A stretch of 15,772 bases of DNA from Alphaproteobacteria bacterium (GTDB lineage: Bacteria; Pseudomonadota; Alphaproteobacteria; Sphingomonadales; Sphingomonadaceae), in NCBI GenBank assembly GCA_016650315.1, contig JAENVZ010000022.1, forward strand, positions 1-15,772, given 5' to 3'. The translations under genes were made by a program, and so were the position numbers. Below, piece by piece: positions 8,120 through 14,589 of the stretch (position 1 is the stretch's first letter; the number at the start of each line of letters is the position of its first letter). The notes under the pieces are model-generated. The model saw only the letters and a program-made list of their open reading frames with translations. It ran no database searches and was not told the DNA's origin.

Positions 8120-8599
8120 ATGAGCGTTAACAAACAAGATCTTCCCTATCGGCCTTGCGCCGGCGTGATGTTGGTCAATTTTGAAGGGAAAGTCTTTGTC
8201 GGGCAACGGCTCGATAGCAGTGTCGAGGCATGGCAGATGCCGCAGGGCGGTATCGATCATGGCGAAGACCCGCAAAGTGCGGCGATCCGCGAGCTGGAGG
8301 AGGAGACGGGCATTACCGAACTCCATATCCAGATTCTGGCGCGGTCGAAGGAGGAATATTATTATGACCTTCCCGACGAACTCATTGGCAAGATCTGGAA
8401 AGGTCAATATCGCGGGCAGCGCCAATTCTGGTTCCTGGCCCGATTCACAGGTACAGACGACCATGTGAATATCGAAACCGTACATCAGGAATTTCGGGCC
8501 TGGAAATGGGCTGATCCAGACCAGCTCCCTGAACTGATCGTTCCATTCAAGAAGAAACTTTATCGGGATATTCTGAAGGAATTCGGGGATATTATCTGA
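8120..8599 (+). CDS. rppH: RNA pyrophosphohydrolase (Nudix)
   Basis: The 159-residue Nudix hydrolase has the complete Nudix box G-x5-E-x7-REUxEExGU from G43 to I65 (RELEEETGI at 57-65). It also has the RppH/IalA-type features YRPCAGVML (10-18), WQMPQGGID (38-46), YYYDLP (80-85) and KGQYRGQRQFWFL (94-106). RppH removes pyrophosphate from the 5' triphosphate end of RNAs, starting 5'-dependent mRNA decay in the cytoplasm; alphaproteobacterial homologues were first described as invasion-associated IalA and as diadenosine polyphosphate hydrolases. The ATG at 8120 has only a weak GGA upstream. Downstream, the TGA stop is followed at once by an in-frame TAG. The gene stands alone: korA is divergent and a broken gene follows. 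Confidence 0.93.
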   Translation: MSVNKQDLPYRPCAGVMLVNFEGKVFVGQRLDSSVEAWQMPQGGIDHGEDPQSAAIRELEEETGITELHIQILARSKEEYYYDLPDELIGKIWKGQYRGQRQFWFLARFTGTDDHVNIETVHQEFRAWKWADPDQLPELIVPFKKKLYRDILKEFGDII

Positions 8600-8614
8600 T
8601 AGTGGCATCTATCA
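8597..8614 (+). other. small hairpin at the rppH stop codon
   Basis: TGATAG (8597-8602), containing the rppH TGA and the following TAG, is the exact inverted repeat of CTATCA (8609-8614) across a 6-nt loop. The 6-bp, AT-rich stem is weak and has no U-tract, so it is not a convincing intrinsic terminator. It might contribute to 3'-end formation. Confidence 0.25.
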
Positions 8615-8623
8615 ATACCACGT

Positions 8624-8871
8624 TTCAAACGATCATTGGCCTTGCTTGATTTCAACTGGGAATTATCGCGGACCCTGATATTGCAGCAAAATGCCTCTGC
8701 CTATATGGAAAAGGACAAGATCAGCCTGTCCTTACTGACTGCGCTGGATGCGAAGGTCATGGCGCGTCTGTCGGCGCGGTTTTCCTATAGCACCGCGTAC
8801 GAAAGCCAAGTTCAGCTTGCCGAGGAAAGTTTCGACACGTTGAGAAAATCACGCTGGTGTACGATTTGTGA
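8624..8871 (+). pseudogene. C-terminal relic of a DUF481-type outer-membrane protein gene, frameshifted
   Basis: From about 8624 the plus strand encodes a stretch resembling the last 80 or so residues of DUF481 (YdiY-like) beta-barrel proteins: LDFNWELSRTL, then LTALDAKVMARLSARFSY and YESQVQ. DUF481 proteins are normally about 250-350 residues with a signal peptide. Here there is no ATG (only TTG at 8636), no signal sequence and no N-terminal two-thirds. The typical end is also broken: near 8840 the frame slips, and the expected ending EKITLVYDL followed by TGA (8842-8871) is readable only in the -1 frame, as if one base were lost around 8840-8842. I see no slippery heptamer in the right phase to excuse this as programmed frameshifting. 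A sequencing error could explain the frameshift but not the missing N-terminus. Family assignment is from recalled resemblance. Confidence 0.6.
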
Positions 8872-8877
8872 TTGTTC

Positions 8878-9591
8878 CTACCCCTCAACGCGCATTCGGT
8901 AACCCGTTGGCGCACCATTACTGACCAGACGCATGACCGCTTGCGCCACTATTTCGGTACTTTTCAGCGAGGCCGGGTCTTCGCCGGGGAATGCTTTGGC
9001 CCGCATTGTTGTGCGGGTGGCGCCAGGATCTACGATGGCCGTTCGGATATTGCTGATGTTACGAACTTCCTCGCCATAACTAAGGGCCAGCGTTTCAAGT
9101 GCAGCCTTTGATGCACCATAGGCGCCCCAATAGGCACGCGGCGTTTGGCCCACGCTGGACGTGATCGCTACCAGACGCGCGTCCGCGCTCTTGCGCAGCA
9201 TCGGGTCGAAGGCGGCGATCAGCGCCTGTTGTGCCGTAAGATTGAGCGTGATGAGCCGCGCAAATTCCTTGGGATCGATGGCGCTGACGGGCGCCAACGT
9301 GCCAAGCATGGCGGCATTGAGGACAAGAATGTCAAGCGCCTCCCATCGTTCGGAAATGGCGCCTGCCAGGCGACCGATGCTTTCAGCATCGGTGAGGTCC
9401 AGGGGCGCGATGGTGGCGCTGCCGCCTGCCGCGTGAATATGTTCTTCAACTTCTTCCAGGCCTCCGGTCGTACGACCGGTCAAAACGACATGCGCGCCTG
9501 CCGCTCCAAGGGCCTGTGCAATCGCAGCGCCGATGCCGCGGCTTGCACCGGTGACGAGGGCAAGTTTTCCGGTGAAGGGTTTGTCGGTCAT
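8878..9591 (-). CDS. SDR-family NAD(P)-dependent oxidoreductase
   Basis: The 237-residue classical short-chain dehydrogenase/reductase shows the cofactor-binding TGASRGIG (14-21), D65 in APLDLTD, and the structural NAA (92-94). The catalytic set is N117, S145, Y158 and K162 (YGASK). The VDPGATRT loop is at 187-194. It is a cytosolic NAD(P)H-dependent oxidoreductase of about the usual length; R18 and R40 might favour NADPH. The substrate is unknown; it resembles YciK-like SDRs. AGG sits about 7 nt before the ATG at 9591. It lies 92 bp downstream of purF on the same strand and could be read from the purF promoter, although possible hairpins lie in the gap. Nothing in the sequence ties its activity to purine synthesis. 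Confidence 0.9.
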   Translation of the reverse strand: MTDKPFTGKLALVTGASRGIGAAIAQALGAAGAHVVLTGRTTGGLEEVEEHIHAAGGSATIAPLDLTDAESIGRLAGAISERWEALDILVLNAAMLGTLAPVSAIDPKEFARLITLNLTAQQALIAAFDPMLRKSADARLVAITSSVGQTPRAYWGAYGASKAALETLALSYGEEVRNISNIRTAIVDPGATRTTMRAKAFPGEDPASLKSTEIVAQAVMRLVSNGAPTGYRMRVEG

Positions 9592-9620
9592 TCAAAGCCT
9601 GTCTGATCATGATCCGCCGA

Positions 9621-9656
9621 CCCTGAGCATATCAAAGGCTCAGCGACTATTCAGGG
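9621..9656 (-). promoter_or_regulatory. overlapping alternative hairpins between purF and the SDR gene
   Basis: Read in the direction of transcription, the RNA contains CCCUGA, then CUGAGC, then GCUCAGGG. The last element (9628-9621) can pair either with CUGAGC (9643-9638; 6 bp, 9-nt loop) or with CCCUGA (9656-9651; 6 bp, longer loop), but not with both. No U-run follows. It could be a weak terminator, an RNA-processing site or chance. Confidence 0.3.
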
Positions 9657-9683
9657 CGAACGGTATGGAGTGGTGGAGTTGGT

Positions 9684-11144
9684 TTACATGACCCGTTCAG
9701 CAAGAAGCGAAAGCTGATCGGTGACCTGAGCTTCATCCTGGTCGGTTAACTTTGTTGGATAATCGCCAGTGAAGCAGGCGTCGCAATATTGTGGACGGAT
9801 GTCCGCGCGCTTCGCCTCTCCCAACGCCTTGTAGAGGCCATCGATGGAGACGAAGGACAGGCTGTCCGCATGGATGAAGTCACGCATGCCTTCCACATCC
9901 AGCTTGTGCGCCAGCAGCTTGGCGCGCTCGGGCGTGTCGACGCCGTAATAGCAGCTGTGCCGCGTCGGTGGGCTGGCGATACGCATATGCACTTCCTTCG
10001 CGCCCGCCTCGCGCATCATTTGCACAATCTTGAGTGATGTTGTGCCACGCACGATGCTGTCGTCCACCAGGACAATGCGCTTGCCCTCGATAAGGGCGCG
10101 ATTGGCATTGTGTTTCAACTTGACGCCCAGATGACGAACCTTGTCACTGGGTTGGATGAAGGTGCGGCCGACATAATGCGAGCGGATGATGCCCAGTTCA
10201 AACGGGATGCCCGATTGTTGCGCATAGCCGATGGCGGCGGGAACGCCACTATCAGGCACAGGAATGATATAATCCGCATCGACCGGGTTTTCGATGGCGA
10301 GTTGCGCGCCGATGGCTTTGCGCACCGAATAGACCGATGAGCCATCGACAATGGAATCTGGACGGGAAAAATAGACATGCTCGAAAATGCAGGGCCGCGA
10401 ATGGCTTTCACCAAATGGGCGCATCGACCGGACTTCTCCGCCACCAGTGACGATGACTAGTTCACCCGGATCAATGCTGCGGATATAGTCGGCGCCGACG
10501 ACATCAAGAGCGACGGTTTCGGACGCAAAAATGGTCGCGTCGCCCAGCTTGCCCATGACCAGGGGCCGAATGCCCAGGGGATCGCGGCAGGCGATCATGC
10601 CTTCGGGCGTCATGCAGATAAGGGAATAGGCGCCTTCAACCTGTTTCAGGGCGTCGATGAACTTGTCGAGCAAAGTGCGATAGGTGGATGTGGCGACGAG
10701 GTGGATGATGACTTCAGTATCGGAGGTGGATTGGAAAATGGAACCTCGCTGAATCAGTTCCCGCCGCAGCTTCATGGCGTTGGAGATATTACCATTATGC
10801 GCCACCGCGAAACCGCCTGATGACAGTTCCGCATAAAGCGGCTGCACATTGCGCAGTGCGGTTTCACCCGTCGTCGAATAGCGGACATGGCCGCAGGCCG
10901 CATCGCCGGGCAGGCTGCGAATGATCTCATCACGGTCGAAATTACCTGCCACATGGCCCATCGCCCGGTGCGTGTGGAATTCCACGCCGTCCCAACTGGT
11001 GATTCCCGCCGCTTCCTGCCCGCGATGTTGCAGGGCATGAAGGCCAAGCGCCACCATGGCCGACGCTGTTTCAGCGCCACTGATCCCGAAAACCCCGCAT
11101 TCTTCGCGCAGTTTGTCGTCGTCGAAAGGATGTGTCGTAAGCAT
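9684..11144 (-). CDS. purF: amidophosphoribosyltransferase (glutamine PRPP amidotransferase)
   Basis: PurF catalyses the first committed step of purine synthesis: PRPP + glutamine + H2O to 5-phosphoribosylamine. From ATG 11144 the protein is 486 residues and of the B. subtilis type. A 15-residue propeptide precedes the nucleophile C16 in REECGVFGI, which should be exposed by self-cleavage. The glutaminase domain runs to about 240 (HALQHRGQEAAG, HNGNISN). The phosphoribosyltransferase domain has the PRPP loop VLVDDSIVRGTTS (358-370). Four cysteines at the places of the [4Fe-4S] ligands are present: C252 (CIFEHVYFSRPDS), C398 (HSCYYGVD), and C454 and C457 (CDAC). The frame stays open upstream to a GTG at 11261, but that extension would give an unlikely 54-residue propeptide and lies upstream of the probable promoter; ATG 11171 is a second option. 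No cvpA gene precedes it. Confidence 0.96.
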   Translation of the reverse strand: MLTTHPFDDDKLREECGVFGISGAETASAMVALGLHALQHRGQEAAGITSWDGVEFHTHRAMGHVAGNFDRDEIIRSLPGDAACGHVRYSTTGETALRNVQPLYAELSSGGFAVAHNGNISNAMKLRRELIQRGSIFQSTSDTEVIIHLVATSTYRTLLDKFIDALKQVEGAYSLICMTPEGMIACRDPLGIRPLVMGKLGDATIFASETVALDVVGADYIRSIDPGELVIVTGGGEVRSMRPFGESHSRPCIFEHVYFSRPDSIVDGSSVYSVRKAIGAQLAIENPVDADYIIPVPDSGVPAAIGYAQQSGIPFELGIIRSHYVGRTFIQPSDKVRHLGVKLKHNANRALIEGKRIVLVDDSIVRGTTSLKIVQMMREAGAKEVHMRIASPPTRHSCYYGVDTPERAKLLAHKLDVEGMRDFIHADSLSFVSIDGLYKALGEAKRADIRPQYCDACFTGDYPTKLTDQDEAQVTDQLSLLAERVM

Positions 11145-11200
11145 CTGTTGCAAAACCCGTTGCCGAAGCATGAGCAGCCATTTGCCGCTTCCTGCTCGCG

Positions 11201-11229
11201 CATATAGAGGCAAGAAACCGATTTGTCGC
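11201..11229 (-). promoter_or_regulatory. probable purF promoter
   Basis: On the minus strand GCGACA (11229-11224), a 17-bp spacer and TATATG (11206-11201) predict a transcript starting near 11194, about 50 nt before ATG 11144. Each box matches 4 of 6 consensus positions. Its position argues against the GTG at 11261 as translation start. Confidence 0.4.
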
Positions 11230-11333
11230 CCTATTGTCACAAAAAAGCTGCCGGAACTCACCCAATTTTTGCTTAATGGTCAGGGAGCAGGGGTTTATGG
11301 GCGCTCCCATCGGCGCAGACGGCAGCGAATATT

Positions 11334-11362
11334 TTGTAAATGCGTCGCTAACCCATTATAGA
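11334..11362 (+). promoter_or_regulatory. possible hisI promoter giving a leaderless mRNA
   Basis: TTGTAA (11334-11339), a 17-bp spacer and TATAGA (11357-11362) stand directly before hisI. The start point expected 7 nt after the -10 is 11369, so the mRNA would begin at or one base before the ATG at 11370. This fits the absence of any Shine-Dalgarno. Each box matches 4 of 6 consensus positions. Confidence 0.4.
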
Positions 11363-11369
11363 GTGCGGT

Positions 11370-11744
11370 ATGACGAATATACGCGAGAGCGGTGCGGTGC
11401 TCGATCCGAAATATGACGCCAATGGATTGGTGACGGCTGTGGTAACGGATCATGCTTCCGGTGATGTTCTGATGGTGGCGCATATGAATGCGCAGGCGCT
11501 GGCCCTGACCACACAAACAGGAATCGCGCATTTCTGGTCGCGCAGCCGTGAAAAGCTGTGGAAAAAGGGCGAAACCTCCGGTCATATCCTGACGGTATTG
11601 GAAATGCGGGTCGATTGCGATCAGGATGCCATTTGGCTGCGTGTGAAAGCTGCAGGACCCGCCTGTCATACTGGAGAGACAAGCTGCTTCTATCGCCGGG
11701 TGACAGACGGCGGGCTGGAGCGGATCACGGGCGATGCGAACTAG
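11370..11744 (+). CDS. hisI: phosphoribosyl-AMP cyclohydrolase
   Basis: The 124-residue monofunctional HisI opens the purine ring of phosphoribosyl-AMP to give ProFAR, the third step of histidine synthesis. Its signatures are complete: [10 protein letters not shown] (35-44), [17 protein letters not shown] (55-71), [10 protein letters not shown] (81-90) and [14 protein letters not shown] (96-109). The DCDQD motif and the two later cysteines (C99, C106) carry the Mg2+ and Zn2+ ligands of this family. There is no fused HisE (phosphoribosyl-ATP pyrophosphohydrolase) domain, as is usual in alphaproteobacteria, where hisE is separate. No other his gene is in the window. There is no Shine-Dalgarno, but a promoter-like sequence sits where it would give a leaderless transcript. 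The 3' end overlaps the lipoprotein gene by 11 bp, implying co-transcription. It is divergent from purF. Confidence 0.96.
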   Translation: MTNIRESGAVLDPKYDANGLVTAVVTDHASGDVLMVAHMNAQALALTTQTGIAHFWSRSREKLWKKGETSGHILTVLEMRVDCDQDAIWLRVKAAGPACHTGETSCFYRRVTDGGLERITGDAN

Positions 11745-12264
11745 CATTGTCCTGCTTTTGCTTTTGGCTGCCTGCAGCGACGGGCAGTCGCGTTCGACAC
11801 CGCCTGCCGATGGCGTACCCGATCTGGAACAGGCCGCGATTGACAGCGGTGCGATAGCCGATGTGTCCAGGATCGATCCTGTCGGCCTTTTCCAGCGGCA
11901 TCATGAAGGCGGCACCGATGCGCTTTGCCTGATACCTGATGGCGAACGTGAATATCGTTTCGGGGCGGCGGCCTATTCTGGCGGCAAGTCCCGCTGCACC
12001 GGGCGCGGTCGGGCCAAGCGGATTGGCCGGATGCTGGTGATGCGTTTTGACAAGCCCTCCCGGTGCATCATGGTCGCGCAATATGAGGGGGACCGGATCG
12101 CGATGGCGGGCGCGGTCGATCTGGAATGCGATAAGCTATGTTCGGAGCGCGCGTCCTTTGCCGGCGTGACCTTGCCACGGGTGTCGGGCAGCGTAGAGGC
12201 TGCGTATTCGGTGCGCGCTGTTGACGACGTTCCACTCTGTAGCGAGGGGAAGTCTGGAACTTGA
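11734..12264 (+). CDS. conserved-type hypothetical lipoprotein with six further cysteines
   Basis: The 176-residue product starts with a short lipoprotein signal: MRTS, then a leucine-rich core, then the lipobox LAAC with C14 as the lipidated cysteine. The next residues are S-D; Asp at +2 is a Lol-avoidance (inner-membrane retention) signal in enterobacteria, but here the Asp is at +3. The mature part is hydrophilic, has no transmembrane segment, and carries C65, C88, C111, C132, C136 and C169, an even number that could form three disulfides in the periplasm. I recognise no domain. The ATG lies inside the end of hisI (11-bp overlap), so it is probably translated from the same mRNA; GGAG is present but 13 nt upstream. 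A link to histidine synthesis is not implied. The stop codon overlaps the -35 box of the next promoter. Confidence 0.8.
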   Translation: MRTSIVLLLLLAACSDGQSRSTPPADGVPDLEQAAIDSGAIADVSRIDPVGLFQRHHEGGTDALCLIPDGEREYRFGAAAYSGGKSRCTGRGRAKRIGRMLVMRFDKPSRCIMVAQYEGDRIAMAGAVDLECDKLCSERASFAGVTLPRVSGSVEAAYSVRAVDDVPLCSEGKSGT

Positions 12265-12289
12265 CGCGAACGTAAACGTAAAGTAATAT
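12261..12289 (+). promoter_or_regulatory. merR promoter
   Basis: TTGACG (12261-12266, 5 of 6), a 17-bp spacer and TAATAT (12284-12289, 4 of 6) make the strongest promoter candidate in the window. The expected start point, 7 nt after the -10, is 12296, exactly the A of the merR ATG, so the transcript would be leaderless. The -35 box contains the TGA stop of the preceding lipoprotein gene. Confidence 0.6.
12270..12279. promoter_or_regulatory. probable MerR operator in the promoter spacer
   Basis: ACGT-AA-ACGT is a perfect 4+2+4 palindrome whose centre (12274.5) falls within half a base of the centre of the -35/-10 spacer, the standard operator position for MerR-family regulators. The right arm continues as AAA. 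A looser overlapping palindrome, TTGACG-CGAA-CGTAAA (12261-12276), covers the -35. From memory, LiuR-type MerR regulators of acyl-CoA genes bind ACGT-rich palindromes of this kind. Autoregulation is inferred. Confidence 0.5.
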
Positions 12290-12295
12290 TGCGGC

Positions 12296-12709
12296 ATGCA
12301 ACCCTCAGTTCAGATTGCGGGCATAGAGATGCCTGACCTTCCAGATCGCGAAAGCTATAGCATTTCCGACTTGTCCGAAGAATTCGATATAACCACCCGC
12401 GCCCTGCGTTTTTACGAGGATGAAGGCCTGATCGCACCTGAGCGGCGGGGCTTGGCGCGGATTTATTCGCACCGCGACCGTGCGCGGCTGGCCTGGATAT
12501 TACGGGGCAAACGCGTGGGCTTCAGCCTCGCCGAAATCCGTGAGATGATCGACCTTTATGATCGTGACGACGATCGGGCGGAACAACGCCGTGTAACGAT
12601 TGAAAAATGCCAAGCGCGCATAGACCTGCTGACCAGACAAAAGGCAGACATTGAATCGGCCATCGAAGAGCTGTCACGGTTCGTCGCTATTGTCGAGGAA
12701 CGAAACTGA
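12296..12709 (+). CDS. MerR-family transcriptional regulator (LiuR-like?)
   Basis: The 137-residue protein has a MerR winged helix-turn-helix at about 21-90: [44 protein letters not shown] and [12 protein letters not shown] coiled-coil dimerisation helix follows at about 98-134. It has only one cysteine (C105), so it is not a metal or redox sensor of the MerR/ZntR/SoxR kind. It lies 61 bp before an acyl-CoA dehydrogenase gene in the same direction, the arrangement of LiuR-type regulators of branched-chain amino acid and fatty-acid degradation; an acyl-CoA ligand is a guess. ATG 12296 coincides with the expected transcription start. The in-frame ATG at 12329 (MPDLPDRES), just before the conserved domain, is an alternative with a 33-nt leader. 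Neither has a good Shine-Dalgarno. Confidence 0.9.
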   Translation: MQPSVQIAGIEMPDLPDRESYSISDLSEEFDITTRALRFYEDEGLIAPERRGLARIYSHRDRARLAWILRGKRVGFSLAEIREMIDLYDRDDDRAEQRRVTIEKCQARIDLLTRQKADIESAIEELSRFVAIVEERN

Positions 12710-12759
12710 CTCTTTCCGTTTGTCCAGTTTACCGCTCACGCTGCCCAGAAATATAAATC

Positions 12760-12763
12760 GGAG
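12760..12763 (+). promoter_or_regulatory. ribosome binding site fixing the acyl-CoA dehydrogenase start
   Basis: GGAG lies 7 nt before ATG 12771. The frame is open further upstream to 12651, but that extension lies inside the end of merR and encodes sequence unlike the family, so this site decides the start. Confidence 0.75.
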
Positions 12764-12770
12764 ACAAGAG

Positions 12771-14573
12771 ATGCCCAGCTATATCGCACCGGTGACGGAC
12801 ACCAGGTTTATCCTCGATAATGTCTTGCTGATTGACCGTTATTCAAACCTGCCAGGTTTTGCCAATGCGTCGCCTGACATGGTCGATGCGGTATTGACAG
12901 AGGGCGGTCGTTTCGTCGCTGAGGTCTTGTTCCCGCTGAATCAGACTGGCGACCACGAAGGGTGCACGCGACATGCCGATGGCAGCGTCACAACGCCCGC
13001 CGGATTCAAGGAAGCCTATAAGCAGTTTGTCGAGGCTGGATGGACGACGCTCTCCATGCCAGAGGAATTTGGTGGGCAGGGGATGCCCCATGTTCTGTCC
13101 ACGGCGTTCGAGGAATATCTGATCAGCGCCAACATGTCTTTTGCCATGTATAATGGCCTGACGCTTGGCGCTGCATCCTCCATCATCGCAAAGGGCAGCC
13201 AGGCGCAGAAGGAAAAATATCTGCCCAAAATGATTGCTGGCGAATGGGGCGGCACCATGAACCTGACAGAGCCACATGCGGGCACTGATCTTGGCCTTAT
13301 CCGTACTCGCGCTGTACCCAATGCCGATGGCAGCTACGCTATTACCGGGGCCAAAATATTCATTTCATCGGGTGAGCATGATCTGACCGAAAACATCATT
13401 CACCTGGTGCTGGCAAAAACGCCTGATGCTCCTGAAAGCAGCAAGGGCATTTCATTGTTCATCGTGCCCAAATATCTGGTGAATGATGATGGTTCGCTGG
13501 GTGAACGCAATGCTGTGTCCTGTGGCTCTATCGAAGAGAAAATGGGCATTCACGGCAATTCGACCTGCGCGATGAATTATGACGGCGCGACCGGATGGAT
13601 GGTGGGTGAGGAAAATAAGGGCCTTGCCGCCATGTTCATCATGATGAACGCGGCGCGGTTGGGCGTTGGCTTGCAGGGATTGTCATTGGGCGAGGTCGCT
13701 TATCAGAACGCGGTCATCTATGCCGGTGACCGGCGGCAGGGCAGGGCGTTGACCGGGCCGGCCGAACCACAGGAAAAGGCCGATACGCTGTTCGTTCATC
13801 CTGACGTTCGACGGATGCTGATGGAAGGCAAGGCGCTGACTGAAGGACTGCGTGCGCTGTGCCTTTGGGGTGCGTTGCAGGTCGACCTTGCCCACAACGC
13901 CGCGAGCGAGGAAGAGCGGCAGGTCGCCGATGATCTCATCTCCCTGCTGACGCCGGTGATAAAGGGCTATGGCACTGACAAGGGCTATGAAATCGCCACC
14001 AATGCGCAACAGGTGTATGGCGGCCATGGTTACATCGCGGAATGGGGCATGGAGCAATATGTCCGCGATGCGCGCATTTCGATGATCTATGAAGGCACCA
14101 ACGGGGTGCAGGCGATGGATCTGGTCGGTCGCAAGCTGGCCATGAATGGTGGCCGGGCGATTCAGCTATTCTTCAAGATTGTAGCCAGTGAAGTAGCGGA
14201 AGCAAAAAAGCACGAGAAGCTGACAGGCTTTGCCGAAGCGCTGGAAAAAGCCAACGGGCAGTTGCAGGCCGCTACGATGTGGCTGATGCAAAATGGTATG
14301 GCAAACCCCAATAACGCCGGTGCGGGCGCCTATAGCTATATGCACATCATGGGTATCGTGTCGGTGGGCCTGATGTGGCTACGTATGGCGAGCGCGGCTG
14401 TTCATATGCTTGAAGTGGGCGAGGGCAATGCCCGCTTTCTGGAGGCAAAGCTGGTCACCGCGCGTTTCTTCGCCGAACGGATCATGCCCGATGCGGGTGC
14501 GCTTCGTCGCAAGATTGAGGGTGGGGCGGAAGCGTTGATGGCATTGGACCCGGACATGTTCGCCGTGGCCTGA
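12771..14573 (+). CDS. acyl-CoA dehydrogenase, DmdC-like (large form)
   Basis: The 600-residue flavoprotein belongs to the long acyl-CoA dehydrogenases with an extra C-terminal domain, the group that includes DmdC (3-methylmercaptopropionyl-CoA dehydrogenase). It oxidises an acyl-CoA to the trans-2-enoyl-CoA with FAD, passing electrons to ETF. Motifs in order are WTTLSMPEEFGGQGMP (91-106), MNLTEPHAGTDLG (163-175), KIFISSGEHD (195-204), MGIHGNSTC (258-266), QVYGGHGYIAEWGMEQYVRDARI (414-436, described in pieces) and IYEGTNGVQAMDL (439-451), with E441 as the catalytic base. The extra domain spans about 460-600. The substrate could be medium- or long-chain fatty acyl-CoA or a methylthio-acyl-CoA; sequence alone does not decide. 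It is probably controlled by the MerR protein just upstream. No thiolase or 3-hydroxyacyl-CoA dehydrogenase follows; the convergent cysK ends 16 bp away. Confidence 0.93.
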   Translation: MPSYIAPVTDTRFILDNVLLIDRYSNLPGFANASPDMVDAVLTEGGRFVAEVLFPLNQTGDHEGCTRHADGSVTTPAGFKEAYKQFVEAGWTTLSMPEEFGGQGMPHVLSTAFEEYLISANMSFAMYNGLTLGAASSIIAKGSQAQKEKYLPKMIAGEWGGTMNLTEPHAGTDLGLIRTRAVPNADGSYAITGAKIFISSGEHDLTENIIHLVLAKTPDAPESSKGISLFIVPKYLVNDDGSLGERNAVSCGSIEEKMGIHGNSTCAMNYDGATGWMVGEENKGLAAMFIMMNAARLGVGLQGLSLGEVAYQNAVIYAGDRRQGRALTGPAEPQEKADTLFVHPDVRRMLMEGKALTEGLRALCLWGALQVDLAHNAASEEERQVADDLISLLTPVIKGYGTDKGYEIATNAQQVYGGHGYIAEWGMEQYVRDARISMIYEGTNGVQAMDLVGRKLAMNGGRAIQLFFKIVASEVAEAKKHEKLTGFAEALEKANGQLQAATMWLMQNGMANPNNAGAGAYSYMHIMGIVSVGLMWLRMASAAVHMLEVGEGNARFLEAKLVTARFFAERIMPDAGALRRKIEGGAEALMALDPDMFAVA

Positions 14574-14589
14574 TGGCGCTTCCGCATCT

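Noticed and set aside
8840..8850. Programmed -1 frameshift to restore the DUF481 C-terminus
   Set aside because: No X-XXY-YYZ slippery heptamer occurs in phase, and the gene lacks its N-terminal two-thirds anyway.
8120..8902. rppH and the DUF481 relic are in the same frame, suggesting stop-codon readthrough into a fusion
   Set aside because: The stop is a tandem TGA TAG and the downstream frame is itself frameshifted before its proper end; a functional readthrough product is unlikely.
11145..11261. 39-residue N-terminal extension of PurF from GTG 11261
   Set aside because: PurF propeptides are short (about 10-15 residues), and ATG 11144 gives 15. The extension overlaps the likely promoter and has no family resemblance.
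11297..11310. ATGGG-CGCT-CCCAT inverted repeat between purF and hisI as an operator or terminator
   Set aside because: Arms are only 5 bp with no U-tract and no recognisable motif; chance is a sufficient explanation.
12651..12770. 40-residue N-terminal extension of the acyl-CoA dehydrogenase
   Set aside because: It overlaps the end of merR in another frame, encodes low-information sequence and is separated from the good ribosome site at 12760-12763, which points to ATG 12771.
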